Origin: Phytohabitans suffuscus | GTDB taxonomy: Bacteria > Actinomycetota > Actinomycetes > Mycobacteriales > Micromonosporaceae | Length of the DNA stretch: 64,000 bases | Direction: 5' to 3' | Assembly (NCBI RefSeq): GCF_011764565.1 | Contig: NZ_AP022871.1 | Location: forward strand, 2,294,001-2,358,000 | Shown: positions 34,434 to 43,648 of the stretch, one piece after another | Layout of the letters: the number at the start of each line of letters is the position of its first letter | Position numbering within the stretch: the stretch's first letter is position 1 | Made by a program: the position numbers and the translations under genes | Notes under the pieces: generated by a model | Seen by the model: only the letters and a program-made list of their open reading frames with translations | Databases searched by the model: none | Told to the model about the DNA's origin: nothing

Positions 34434-36587
34434 TCAGGAGCTGGTGAGGATGACCAGTCGCTGGGTCGCTCGGGTCATCGCGACATAGCGGTCGACCGCT
34501 CCCTCGACGCCGTCGCCGAACGCCTCCGGGTCGACGAGCACCACCAGGTCGAACTCCAGCCCCTTCGACAGCTCCGGGGTCAGCGACCGGACCCGCGACG
34601 TCGCCTCGAAGGTGGGGTCGCCGATGACGCAGGCGGTCCCATCGGCGTTCGCGCGGAGCCAGGTGTCGAGGACCGACCCAAGATCAGAAACCGATCCGTG
34701 TACGACCGGAACGCCGCTGCCACGGATCGAGGTGGGCACGTTGGCGTCCGGGAGCACGGCCCGGATGACCGGCTCCGCCTCCGCCATGACCTCCTCCGGT
34801 GTCCGGTAGTTGATGCCCAGCGAGGCCAGGCTGATCCGGTCGAGCCCGACCCGTTCGAGCCGCTCCCGCCAGGACTCCGTGAACCCGTGCCTGGCCTGGG
34901 CCCGGTCCCCGACGATCGTGAAGCTGCGGGACGGGCACCGGAGCAGCAGCATCTGCCACTGCGCGTCGGTCAGCTCCTGGGCCTCGTCCACGACGATGTG
35001 CGCGAACGGGCCGGCGAGCAGGTCGGGGTCGGCGCCCGGCAACGCCGTCTCGTCGACCAGCGCGTCGCGCATGTCCTGTCCGTGCAGCATGACCAGCACG
35101 CCTTCGCCGTCGTCGTACGCGTTGGCCGCGAGCAGGTCGTCGACGACCCGGGTCATCCGCTCGCGCTGGACGGCGACAGCGGCGTCGTGCCGGCGCCGGC
35201 GCCGTGACGCCTCCGGGTCGCCGAGCCGCTGCCGCGCCGCGTCCAGGAACGGCAGGTCGGAGACCGTCCAGGTCTTGGCGTCCGCGCGCCGCAGCTTCCG
35301 GACCTCGTCGGCGCTGAGCCACGGAGCGCACTTGCGCAGGTAGGCGGGGACCGTCCACAGGTCTCCGACGAGGTCGGCCGGGTCGAGCAGCGGCCACGCG
35401 CGGTTGAAGGCCGCGAGCAGCTCGCGGTCTTGCCGCAGCGAGCGGCGGAGCAGGTCGCCCGGCTCGTCGCCGTCGTACTTGTCCGCGAGGATCGTGAGCA
35501 GCTCCTCCCAGATCGTGTCGCGCGCCTCGTTGTGCGGCGTACCGGGCTCCCAGGCGTCGAACGCGCGTGCCCAGTCGCCGGCGCTCAGCCAGATGTCGGA
35601 CTCCTGGGTCGCGACCCGCATCCCCTTCGTGGGCGGCTCCTCGTAGAACCGGACGGCCGCCTCGATCGCCTTCACCAGCCGCGCCGACGACTTCAGCCGG
35701 GCCACCTCCGGGTCGGCCTCGACCGCCGCCGCGGCTCCCTCGGCGACGAGGTCCCGCAGGGTACAGATCTGCACGTCCTCCTCGCCGAGGCTGGGCAGGA
35801 CGTCCCCGACGTACGCGAGGTAGGGCTGGTGCGGACCGACGAAGAGCACGCCGCCCCGGCGGTGTCCGAGGCGTGGGTCGGAGTAGAGCAGGTACGCCGT
35901 GCGGTGCAACGCGACCACCGTCTTGCCCGTACCCGGGCCGCCGTCGACGACGAGCGCGCCGGCGGACCCCGCACGGATGATGGCGTCCTGGTCGGCCTGG
36001 ATGGTGCCGAGGACGTCGCGCATCCGGGGCGACCGGTTGCCGCCCAGGCTGGCGATGAAGGCGGACTGGTCGTCGAGCGCGGCGTGCCCTTCGAGCCCGT
36101 CCGGAGTGAACACCTCGTCCCAGTAGTCGCTGATCCGGCCGCGGGTCCAGCGGTACCGGCGGCGGCTCGCCAGGCCCATCGGGTTGGCGTGGGTCGCGCC
36201 GAAGAACGGCTCGGCCGCGGGTGAGCGCCAGTCGAGCAGCAGCCGGCGGCCCGCGCTGTCGGTGAGGCCCTGTCGTCCGATGTACACCGGCTCGGGGTCG
36301 TCCGTGCGGACCATGTGCCCGAGGCACAGGTCCAGGCCGAAGCGACGCAGCGCGCGCAGCCGAGCGCTCAGCCGGCGTACCTCCGTGTCCCGGTCCAGCG
36401 CCCGCCGGCCCGAGCCGGCGGGCGCCTTCCGCTCGGCTTCGAGGCGTCCGGACAGTTCGGCGGACGCCTGCCCCAGGCTCTCCGCGATGGCCGCGAAATG
36501 CCTCTCGTCCCGGGCGACAAGCGCCGGATCGGCCTTGGGAGAAAGGTGATCAGGAAGGTCGAACACGTTGGTACTCAGGGGATTCAT
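34434..36587 (-). CDS. helR: RNA polymerase-recycling motor ATPase HelR
   Basis: 717-residue HelD-type superfamily 1 motor that removes stalled RNA polymerase from DNA. The actinomycete HelR class also displaces rifamycin from polymerase and gives tolerance. It has an N-terminal coiled-coil arm (about 25-90), Walker A (GGPGTGKTVVALHRTAYLL), helicase motif II (IVVDEAQELTDAQWQ), motif III (FTIVGDRAQARHG) and a late GINYRTPEEV. The ATG at 36587 gives the typical N-terminus. A rifamycin-associated element lies 55 bp upstream, which strongly supports the HelR assignment over general UvrD helicases. The gene is intact. Confidence 0.88.
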   Translation of the reverse strand: MNPLSTNVFDLPDHLSPKADPALVARDERHFAAIAESLGQASAELSGRLEAERKAPAGSGRRALDRDTEVRRLSARLRALRRFGLDLCLGHMVRTDDPEPVYIGRQGLTDSAGRRLLLDWRSPAAEPFFGATHANPMGLASRRRYRWTRGRISDYWDEVFTPDGLEGHAALDDQSAFIASLGGNRSPRMRDVLGTIQADQDAIIRAGSAGALVVDGGPGTGKTVVALHRTAYLLYSDPRLGHRRGGVLFVGPHQPYLAYVGDVLPSLGEEDVQICTLRDLVAEGAAAAVEADPEVARLKSSARLVKAIEAAVRFYEEPPTKGMRVATQESDIWLSAGDWARAFDAWEPGTPHNEARDTIWEELLTILADKYDGDEPGDLLRRSLRQDRELLAAFNRAWPLLDPADLVGDLWTVPAYLRKCAPWLSADEVRKLRRADAKTWTVSDLPFLDAARQRLGDPEASRRRRRHDAAVAVQRERMTRVVDDLLAANAYDDGEGVLVMLHGQDMRDALVDETALPGADPDLLAGPFAHIVVDEAQELTDAQWQMLLLRCPSRSFTIVGDRAQARHGFTESWRERLERVGLDRISLASLGINYRTPEEVMAEAEPVIRAVLPDANVPTSIRGSGVPVVHGSVSDLGSVLDTWLRANADGTACVIGDPTFEATSRVRSLTPELSKGLEFDLVVLVDPEAFGDGVEGAVDRYVAMTRATQRLVILTSS

Positions 36588-36641
36588 CGCGTCAGCTCCG
36601 ATCTGATACCGCTCGCAGCCGACGATTCTGCGGCACCACCC

Positions 36642-36660
36642 GGGTCTTGCCGCAAGGCCC
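36642..36660 (-). promoter_or_regulatory. Rifamycin-associated element (RAE)
   Basis: The 19-base palindrome GGGCCTTGCGGCAAGACCC on the minus strand, upstream of helR. From memory the published RAE is GGGGCTTGCGGCAAGGCCC; 17 of 19 positions match, including the central CTTGCGGCAAG. RAEs sit before rifamycin-inactivation and helR genes in actinomycetes and make them rifamycin-inducible. Confidence 0.8.
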
Positions 36661-36758
36661 CCAATGCGTTATACGTTAAGAAGGGCAAGGAGTGCGTGCT
36701 CCATATTTCCTATACCGCAATTCGAAACCCTTCGACACAACCCTCCGGGGCTTCGTGC

Positions 36759-36812
36759 GTCAGACCAGGCTGTTCCCTGTCAGACCAGGCTTCCTTCGCG
36801 TCAGACCAGGCT
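36759..36812. repeat. Three direct repeats at the end of rnhA
   Basis: GTCAGACCAGGCT occurs at 36759-36771, 36779-36791 and 36800-36812 (the last base of the third copy belongs to the following TT context). The period is about 20. The third copy includes the stop codon of rnhA, so the two others look like tandem copies of the gene's end. They are too few and too short for a CRISPR array. Confidence 0.7.
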
Positions 36813-37253
36813 TCCGGCGGCCGCCTCTTGGAGGCCCTTGGCCGCGAGGCGGTCGGCGCGTTCGTTGTCGACGTGGCCGGCGTGGCCCTTGACCCAGAGC
36901 CACTCCACCTCGTGCCGGCCGGCCGCGGCCTCGAGGCGCTGCCACAGGTCGGCGTTCTTGACCGGTTGGCGGCCGCTGGTGAGCCAGCCGTTCCTCTTCC
37001 AGCCCGGCAACCACTTGGTGATGCCGTTACGCACGTAGGTGCTGTCGGTGTGCACCCGCACTACCGACGGCCTCGTCAGGCTCTCCAGCGCCCGGATCGG
37101 GGCCATCAGCTCCATCCGGTTGTTGGTGGTCGCGGTCGCCTCGCCGCCGCAGAGCTCCTTTTCATGGGCGCCGTACCGCAGCAGGGCTCCCCAGCCGCCC
37201 GGTCCGGGGTTTCCGCTGCACGCACCATCGGTGTAGATGTCCACGACTGCCAC
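36801..37253 (-). CDS. rnhA: Ribonuclease HI
   Basis: A 150-residue cytoplasmic nuclease that cuts RNA in RNA-DNA hybrids, for example Okazaki primers and R-loops. The catalytic residues are present: Asp in [18 protein letters not shown], Glu in NNRMELMAP, Asp in [17 protein letters not shown] and the final Asp in [15 protein letters not shown]. Length is standard. The stop lies within the third of three short direct repeats. Confidence 0.93.
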   Translation of the reverse strand: MAVVDIYTDGACSGNPGPGGWGALLRYGAHEKELCGGEATATTNNRMELMAPIRALESLTRPSVVRVHTDSTYVRNGITKWLPGWKRNGWLTSGRQPVKNADLWQRLEAAAGRHEVEWLWVKGHAGHVDNERADRLAAKGLQEAAAGSLV

Positions 37254-37277
37254 ACCGGCAACATACCGCCATCGGGG

Positions 37278-38942
37278 TCAGCCGCCGATGAGGTCGAACT
37301 GCTCCCACGTGCCGATCGCCGTGACGGCGGCGAGCAGCGGCCCGGCGCCGGCGTTGCCCGCCTGGACGTACCGGTTGTTGGCCAGGGCGCGCAGGCTCAC
37401 CGAACCGTTCGCGTCGCGGATCAGCTGGAACGTCTCCCACTGGCCGACCGCCGCGCGGTTCGCGATCAGCGGTGCGGCGCCGGCGTTGTCCGCGCAGACG
37501 TAGAGCCCGTTGGCCCTCGCGCGCAGGGCGACGTTGTCACCGGAGACGGTGACGAGGTCGAACTGCTCCCACGGCCCGACGGCGGTGCGGTTGGCGATCA
37601 GCGGCTGCGCGCCGGCCGACTCGGCGCACACGTACCGGCCGTTGACGCGGGCGCGCAGGCTGACCACGCCGGTCGGCGGCTGCGGGTTGCCGCCGCCGAG
37701 CGTGGGCTGGGTCGGCCGGGTCGGGGTGAGGGCGAGCTGGCCCTTCAGCATCCGGCCGCCGTCGGCGGTCAGCCGCAGGTAGTAGTCGGACGAGCAGGCG
37801 GTGCCGTCCTCGTCGAGCGCGCGGCGGCCGAAGTTGGCCGGCTGCATCGAGGCGCTCTCGGCGGTCTTGGCGATCTGGTTGCCCTCGTTGTACTCGTCGA
37901 ACATCGAGATGTAGATGCCCTGGCAGCCCAGCCGGACCATGTTGTAGAAGTGCCGCCACATGAAGTCGCCGTGGCGGCGGTGGCCGGACGACAGGTCGCC
38001 GGGCATCACACAGGGCTGGTAGTCGATGCCGAGGCGGTCGCACTCGGCCTGGTCGCCCACATTGACGTTGTTGTAGTACGAGTCGAGGTCGGCGGGGCTG
38101 GCGGCGCGGCCGACCATCCACGGCGAGATCATGTTGAACGCGCGGTAGACGTCGCCGAAGCCGGGGCGCGAGTCGCTCACGCCGGTGCGCCACCAGGTGG
38201 GCACGCCGCCGATGACGTAGCAGCCCTGTGCCTTGAACCAGTTGACGACGTCGAGGCAGGCGGCCGGGGCGAAGGGGCGGCCCGGGTCGTCGAAGCCGAA
38301 GCCCCAGACACACACGACCGGCTTGCCGTTCTGGATCGCGTACGCGGGCGACGACGTGTACGCGCGCATCTTCGTCGTCCAGTCCGTCTTGATCTGGGAC
38401 TGCATGTCGGCCCAGTTCGTGACGTCGTACATGATGTAGAACTTGCGCCCGAACGCCTCCGCCGCCGCGCGGACCTTGACGGCCATGGCGTCGCGGATCG
38501 CGCCCTCGCCGCCGAAGGGGCTGAACCGCTGCAGCGCCGCCGTGTCGCACCCGTACTGCTGCATCCACCGGAAATGGGTGTCGACCGTCTGCTGGTCGTA
38601 CTGCGAGAAGAGGCGGGCCGGCTGGCCGTTGCCGAGGTTCGCGTACGCCGTCTGGTAGCTCGCCGTGTACTCGCGCATGTCCGGCCAGGAGATGATCGCG
38701 GTGTTGCTGGGCGACGGCGCCTGCCCCCAGTTCTGGCTCCAGTGCCACCAGCCGTTGATCGGCGAACCGTCGCCCGCGGCGGCGAACCAGCCCTGGTAGC
38801 CCACGGTGATCTTGCCAACGACATCACCCGGAGGACTCGCCGCCGCCGCGGGAGCCGAGCCCGCGACGGTGGAAGCGCCCGCGGCGGCGAGCGCGGAGCC
38901 GGCGACGGCTGAGGTCAGGACGCTGCGGCGTGAGATACCCAT
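37278..38942 (-). CDS. Secreted GH71/GH99-like glycoside hydrolase with C-terminal beta-trefoil repeats
   Basis: 554 residues. A Tat signal peptide comes first (SRRSVLTSAV, then an Ala-rich stretch). The catalytic region (about 40-390) contains VGYQGWFAAAGDGSPINGWWHW, FYIMYDVTNW and ISMFDEYNEGNQIAKTAES, the pattern of endo-alpha-mannosidase/xylosidase-like proteins near families 71 and 99. After a Pro/Gly linker come three ~45-residue repeats (SLRARVNGRYVCAES, ALRARANGLYVCADN, SLRALANNRYVQAGN) forming a fascin-like beta-trefoil that probably binds sugars. A possible sugar-repressor operator lies 25 bp upstream. The exact substrate cannot be inferred. Confidence 0.8.
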   Translation of the reverse strand: MGISRRSVLTSAVAGSALAAAGASTVAGSAPAAAASPPGDVVGKITVGYQGWFAAAGDGSPINGWWHWSQNWGQAPSPSNTAIISWPDMREYTASYQTAYANLGNGQPARLFSQYDQQTVDTHFRWMQQYGCDTAALQRFSPFGGEGAIRDAMAVKVRAAAEAFGRKFYIMYDVTNWADMQSQIKTDWTTKMRAYTSSPAYAIQNGKPVVCVWGFGFDDPGRPFAPAACLDVVNWFKAQGCYVIGGVPTWWRTGVSDSRPGFGDVYRAFNMISPWMVGRAASPADLDSYYNNVNVGDQAECDRLGIDYQPCVMPGDLSSGHRRHGDFMWRHFYNMVRLGCQGIYISMFDEYNEGNQIAKTAESASMQPANFGRRALDEDGTACSSDYYLRLTADGGRMLKGQLALTPTRPTQPTLGGGNPQPPTGVVSLRARVNGRYVCAESAGAQPLIANRTAVGPWEQFDLVTVSGDNVALRARANGLYVCADNAGAAPLIANRAAVGQWETFQLIRDANGSVSLRALANNRYVQAGNAGAGPLLAAVTAIGTWEQFDLIGG

Positions 38943-38966
38943 CGACGGCTCCTCATTCGCGACATA

Positions 38967-38986
38967 GTTAAACCAATGAATTTAAC
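38967..38986. promoter_or_regulatory. Candidate operator upstream of the GH99-like gene
   Basis: GTTAAA-N8-TTTAAC (38967-38972 and 38981-38986) is an AT-rich inverted repeat in otherwise GC-rich DNA, 25 bp before the start of the minus-strand hydrolase. Repressors of the ROK or LacI type commonly use such sites for sugar-responsive control; no such repressor is encoded nearby. Confidence 0.4.
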
Positions 38987-39183
38987 GATGCCGAAACTAA
39001 GCCGACACAGCACCGCCTGTCAAGACAGACAACGGAGGTCTTGACGTCAAGCTCGACCGCAGCAACCCCTCTGACCGGCACAGAAGGCAGGATAGATCGG
39101 ATGTCTAGCGGAGTCGGCACGGCAAGCTTGCGCATACCGCACGCCTCGGGTGTGGTGATGGGGGCGTTTCTTGGGGGATTCGG

Positions 39184-39824
39184 ATGATCATCGCAGCGCG
39201 GTTCAACGGCCCGCCCGGCTCGGGCAACGGCGGCTACAGCGCCGGCCTCTTCGCCGGCGGCGGCGCCCACGAGGTGACCCTCCGCATGCCCCCGCCGCTC
39301 GACACCCCGCTCACCCGGGCGGACGGCAGGATCCAGACCCCGGACGGCGCCGTCGTGGCCGAGCTGTCACCGGCTGGCCCCATCACCGTCTCGGTCCCCC
39401 GATCGGGTACCCGGACGCGCAGGAGGCCGCCGCCGGCTACTCCGGCTTCGCCGAGCACCCGTTCCCCACCTGCTACGTCTGCGGCCCGGACCGCCAGGAC
39501 GGCCTGCGCGTCTTCCCCGGCCAGCTCGGCGACGGCACGACCGCCGCCCCCTGGACCGTCCCCGACGACGTCTGCCCCCCGGTGGTGTGGGCCGCGCTCG
39601 ACTGCCCCGGCGGCTGGTCCGTCATCCAGAGCGGCCGCCCGTACGTCCTGGGCCGGATCGCCGCCCGCGTGACCCGCGTACCGACCCCCGGCGAGCGGTG
39701 CGTGGTGCGCGGCGCGCTCGCCGGCAGCGAGGGCCGCAAGGCACTGGTCCACACGACGCTGTACGGCGAGGACGGCGACGAGGCCGCGAGGGCCCGCGCC
39801 ACCTGGATCGCCATCGCCCGCTGA
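39184..39824 (+). CDS. Hotdog-fold thioesterase-like protein (frameshifted)
   Basis: About 213 residues. The N-terminal frame (MIIAARFNGPPGSGNGGYSA) has the NGGY substrate-channel motif of acyl-thioesterase-like proteins. The C-terminal frame has HPFPTCYVCGPDR with CxxC, then VWAALDCPGGWSV and the ending ATWIAIA. They join at a run of five C (39396-39400) if one C is missing. Hotdog proteins of this form occur in actinomycetes, but the substrate is unknown. The gene stands alone between two secreted hydrolases and converges on the chitinase. Confidence 0.7.
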
Positions 39825-39838
39825 GCGCGCGGACGGGC

Positions 39839-39875
39839 CGGGTCCGGGCGGTGTTCGGCGCACCGTCCGGACCCG
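39839..39875. terminator. Bidirectional terminator between convergent genes
   Basis: CGGGTCCGG (39839-39847) pairs with CCGGACCCG (39867-39875). The stem extends inward through CGGTG/CACCG after one mismatch, with a seven-base loop. It lies between the stop at 39824 (plus) and the stop at 39892 (minus). Confidence 0.75.
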
Positions 39876-39891
39876 GGGTTGTCCGCCGCGC

Positions 39892-40971
39892 TCAGCAGGT
39901 CAGGTTGCCGCCCGGAGTCGTGCCGAGGATCTGCACGAACCGCTGGTAGTTGTTGACGCGGCTCTGCACCTGGGCCGGGTTGCGGCCGTTGCACTCCAGC
40001 GCACCGTTGATGCTGCGGATGGTCTCGCCGAAGCCGGCGCCGTTGACCATCGCGTTGTGCGGGGTCATGGTGCCGGGGCCGCTCTGGGTGTTCCAGTACC
40101 AGAGGCCGGTGCGCCAGGCGACCGACGCGTCCTGCTGGACCAGCCACGGGTTGGTCAGCAGGGGCAGGCCCAGGGCGTCACCCGCGGCCTTGTAGTTGAA
40201 GTTCCAGCTCAGCTGGACCGGGCCGCGGCCGTAGTACGCCGCCTGGCCGGCCGGGCAGCCGTACGGCTGGCTGGCGTCGCAGTAGTGCGGGTAGTTCGCG
40301 GTGTTCTGCTCCACGATGTGGACGAGACCGCCGGTCTCGTGGCTCACGTTGGCCAGGAAGGCGGCCGCCTCCTGGCGGCGGACCGTGTCGCTGCCGGTGC
40401 GGGCGAAGGCGGGGTACGCGCTCAGCGCGGCGACCAGGCCCGAGTACGTGTAGAAGGAGTTCCGGCTCGGGAACATCTGGTTGAACTGCGACTCGCTCAC
40501 CACGAAGCCGTTGCCACCACCCGGCGGAGGCGTGGTCACCGGGGGTTGGCCGCTACAGGTGTACGGGTCCCAGTACCAGGTGCTGATCGTCGGGTCGTAG
40601 CCCGGGTTGTCGTGCTCGGCGATGTAGTACAGGCCGTTGGTGTACCGGACGATCGAGCCGGTCGTGTACCACTGGCCGGCGACCCAGTTGGGGTGGTTGC
40701 AGGTGCCCGGGGGCGGGTTGGTGCCGCCACCACACGTGCCCTGGTCGGTCCAGACACCCGAGGTGCCGGGCGGCGCCTCGCCCTGGGTCCACCACTTCGC
40801 CAGCCAGTTGCGGCCGCCGTGGGAGACCGTCATCCCTCCAGTGTAGACGGACGACGCCTGCCACGGTGCCGCACAGGCGGCCGCTGACGCGCTGGTTATC
40901 GGCACGATCGCCGCCAGCGCACCCCCGATCACCAGTGCCGCGACCGTCGCGATCGTGCGCACCTTCAACAC
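39892..40971 (-). CDS. Secreted GH19 chitinase with two carbohydrate-binding modules
   Basis: 359 residues: a signal peptide (about 1-31) and two small chitin-binding modules of the CBM5/12 type. The first lies at about 33-78, with PWQASSVYTGGMTVSHGGRNW; the second at about 90-140, with WVAGQWYTTGSIVRYTNGLYY. A Pro/Gly linker leads to the GH19 catalytic domain (about 155-359). Catalytic Glu lies in FLANVSHETGGL and the second acid region follows; YYGRGPVQLSWNFNY is a family hallmark. It hydrolyses chitin from insects or fungi outside the cell. An inverted-repeat operator candidate lies about 60 bp upstream. Confidence 0.9.
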   Translation of the reverse strand: MLKVRTIATVAALVIGGALAAIVPITSASAAACAAPWQASSVYTGGMTVSHGGRNWLAKWWTQGEAPPGTSGVWTDQGTCGGGTNPPPGTCNHPNWVAGQWYTTGSIVRYTNGLYYIAEHDNPGYDPTISTWYWDPYTCSGQPPVTTPPPGGGNGFVVSESQFNQMFPSRNSFYTYSGLVAALSAYPAFARTGSDTVRRQEAAAFLANVSHETGGLVHIVEQNTANYPHYCDASQPYGCPAGQAAYYGRGPVQLSWNFNYKAAGDALGLPLLTNPWLVQQDASVAWRTGLWYWNTQSGPGTMTPHNAMVNGAGFGETIRSINGALECNGRNPAQVQSRVNNYQRFVQILGTTPGGNLTC

Positions 40972-41032
40972 GTGGTCACCTCCTCGATGTGTGGTTGTTG
41001 ACGTTCATCGATGAGGTGTGAGCGTAACACGA

Positions 41033-41049
41033 TAAAGAAACTTTCCTAA
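41033..41049. promoter_or_regulatory. Candidate operator upstream of the chitinase
   Basis: TAAAGAAA-C-TTTCCTAA (41033-41049) is an imperfect palindrome around a central base. Read on the minus strand it is TTAGGAAAGTTTCTTTA. I recall palindromes of this type (TTAGGAAAGTTTCCTAA) before secreted carbohydrase genes in Micromonosporaceae, but have no search to confirm it. It could also affect the divergent kinase gene. Confidence 0.4.
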
Positions 41050-41105
41050 CAATTAGCGGCGGGACCCGGCACCAATCCCCGGCGCCTGGGCTCCGAATCG
41101 CTTTC

Positions 41106-42038
41106 GTGACCACCGGGACCGTGATCGCCGGCCGTTACCGGCTGAGGGAGGCGATCGGAAGTGGCGGCATGGGCCAGGTCTGGCTGGCCGCCGACGACAT
41201 GCTGGGCCGCGACGTGGCGGTCAAGGAGGTGACGGTGCCCGGCGAGGGGCAGTTCGCCACCGTCCGGCAGAGCCTGCGCGAGGCCCGCTCGGCCGCCTCG
41301 CTCAACCATCCCAACGTGGTACAGATCCACGACATCCTGCACACCGACCGGCCGTGGATCGTGATGGAGTACGTGCCGTCCCGCTCGCTGTACGACGTGG
41401 TCGTCCGGGACGGGCCGCTCGACCCGCGCGACGCGGCCAGGGTGGGGCTGGGCATGCTCGCCGGACTGCGGGCGGCGCACGCCGCCGGGATCATCCACCG
41501 CGACGTCAAGCCGCAGAACGTGCTGGTCGGCCACGACGGCCGGGTGGTGCTCACCGACTTCGGCCTGGCGGTGCGCCAGCGCGAGGGCGGGCCCGGCCGG
41601 GCGGAGGCGCTGATCGGCTCGCCGCAGTACATCGCGCCCGAGCGGGTGCGCGACGGCGACTCGACGCCGGCCACCGACATGTGGTCGCTCGGGGCAACTC
41701 TGTACGCGGCCGTGGAGGGACGGGCCCCGTACCAGAGAGAGACGACGGCCGCGACGCTGCTGGCGCTGGCCGGCGGACCGCCGGACCCGATGCGCCGGGC
41801 CGGTCCTCTCGCCCCGATCCTGCTGCGCCTGCTGGAGCGGGACCCGGCGCGGCGCGCGGACGCCGGCGAGGTGGAGCGGTGGCTGCGGCCGATCGCGGAG
41901 GGCGTACAGCAACGGGCGGGGCGCTCGCCGGACGAGGTCGCGCTGGCCCGGCTGACCCGCATCCAGCTCGCGGTGGCCACCTTCGTGCTGGCCGCGACCG
42001 CCACCGTAGCGGTCCTCCTGGCGGCTGGCTGGTCATAA
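41106..42038 (+). CDS. PknB-type serine/threonine protein kinase
   Basis: 310 residues from the GTG at 41106. The kinase domain spans about 8-265. It has the Gly-loop GSGGMGQVWLA, Lys in VAVKEV, the catalytic loop HRDVKPQNVL, DFGLAV, the APE motif (YIAPERV) and a C-lobe DMWSLGATLY. A single C-terminal membrane segment (about 285-308) has almost no extracellular part, so no sensor domain is seen. No clear ribosome-binding site precedes the GTG. It phosphorylates unknown cytoplasmic targets. It lies near, but not in, the FHA/PP2C cluster, and could supply phosphorylation recognised by its FHA domain. Confidence 0.88.
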   Translation: MTTGTVIAGRYRLREAIGSGGMGQVWLAADDMLGRDVAVKEVTVPGEGQFATVRQSLREARSAASLNHPNVVQIHDILHTDRPWIVMEYVPSRSLYDVVVRDGPLDPRDAARVGLGMLAGLRAAHAAGIIHRDVKPQNVLVGHDGRVVLTDFGLAVRQREGGPGRAEALIGSPQYIAPERVRDGDSTPATDMWSLGATLYAAVEGRAPYQRETTAATLLALAGGPPDPMRRAGPLAPILLRLLERDPARRADAGEVERWLRPIAEGVQQRAGRSPDEVALARLTRIQLAVATFVLAATATVAVLLAAGWS

Positions 42039-42139
42039 CCCCGACCCGAGTACCCTATTGAGCTTTCTCTATCGCTTCGCGCGCGCCATATCCTGCGGCT
42101 GCCGGTGACACCGGCGTTCCCTCGGGCCTAGGAGGTCGC

Positions 42140-43620
42140 GTGAGACCCTCGTCGATCCTGCGTGCGATGGCGGCCCTGCCGCTCGTGGCGGCCGCGCTGG
42201 CGGTGCCGGCGGCACCGGCCGCCGCCGTGGCCGCCATCCCGGACATCTCCCTCGCGAACGTCAAGGCGCACCTGCAGCAGTTCCAGTCGATCGCCACCGC
42301 GAACGGCGGCAACCGCCGCTCGACGACCGCCGGCTACACCGCCTCGGTCAACTACGTGGCCAACCGGCTGACCGCCGCCGGCTTCACGGTGGTGCGGCAG
42401 ACCTGCACGTCCGGCTGCACCGCCGGGGCGGGGCCGAACGTGATCGCGGACTGGCCGGGCGGCGACCCCAACAGCGTGTACATGTTCGGCGCGCACCTCG
42501 ACGGCGTGACCGCCGGCCCGGGTATCAACGACAACGCCTCCGGCTCGTCGATGCTGCTGGAGCTGGCGCTGACGCTCGCCGCGACGAACCCGGGCCTCAC
42601 CAGCCACCTGCGCTTCGGCTTCTGGACCGACGAGGAGCAGGGGCTGAACGGGTCGGAGTTCTACGCCAACACCCTGCCGGCGGCCGAGCGGGCGCGGATC
42701 CGGGGCTACTTCAACTTCGACATGGTCGCCTCCACGAACGGCGGCTACTTCATCAACCGCATCACGTCCGGCGTGGGACAGGTGCTGAAGGCGTACTACG
42801 ACTCGATCGGCGTGCCGACCGAGGAGAACACCGAGGGGCCGGCCGCTCGGACGACGCCTCGTTCAACGCGATCGGCGTGCAGACCTCGGGCGTCGCGGCG
42901 GGCGCCTCGCGGGTCAAGACGGCCGCGCAGGTGACCAAGTGGGGCGGCACCCAGAGCGCGTTCGACCCGTGCTACCACCGCGCCTGCGACACGTACCCGA
43001 GCAACATCTCGGACACCGTGCTCGACCGGGCCGGCGACGCCGCCGCGTATGCACTGTGGACACTCGCCACGGGCTCCCCGCCGGCCACGGTCTGGTCGGA
43101 TACGTTCGAGACCGCCACCGGCTGGACCACCAACGCCTCCGGCACCGACACGGCCACCGCCGGCATGTGGGAGCGGGCCGACCCGGCGGCCACCACGTCC
43201 AACGGCGCCAAGCAGCTCGGCACCACGGTCTCCGGCGTGTACGACCTCGTGACCGGCCCGCTCGCGGGCACCGACGCGGGCACGTACGACGTCGACGGCG
43301 GCACCACGAGCGCCCGCTCGCCGGCCATCACGCTCCCCAGCGGGACGCTCACGCTGTCGCTTTCCTGGTACCTGGCGCACGGCAGCAACTCCTCCAGCGC
43401 CGACTTCTTCCGGGTATCGATCGTCCACAGTGGTGGTACGACGGCGCTCTTCACCCAGACCGGCGCGGCCACCAACCGCAACGGCGCCTGGACCACCGGC
43501 AGCTGGAACATCTCCGCGTACGCCGGGCAGCAGGTGCGGGTGCTCGTGGAGGCGGCGGACGCCTCGAGCGCGAGCCTGGTCGAGGCCGCCGTCGACGACG
43601 TGCGGATCACCAGCTCCTGA
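42140..43620 (+). CDS. Secreted M28 zinc aminopeptidase (frameshifted)
   Basis: About 494 residues with a signal peptide (about 1-32). The M28 peptidase domain has zinc ligands His-Asp ([17 protein letters not shown]), the Glu pair ([13 protein letters not shown]), Asp (NFDMVAS) and a late His (CYHRACDTY). These are followed by a ~150-residue beta-sandwich C-terminal domain resembling those appended to secreted peptidases. The frame changes at a GGGG run (42835-42838), where one missing G gives the expected [13 protein letters not shown] region. It releases N-terminal residues from peptides outside the cell, as in Streptomyces aminopeptidases. Confidence 0.85.
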
Positions 43621-43648
43621 CCCGCGGCTCAGGCAGCTGGCCGTGCTC

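Noticed and set aside
36759..36812. A short CRISPR array
   Set aside because: There are only three 13-base units with 7-8-base spacers, one unit overlaps the rnhA stop, and no cas genes are present.
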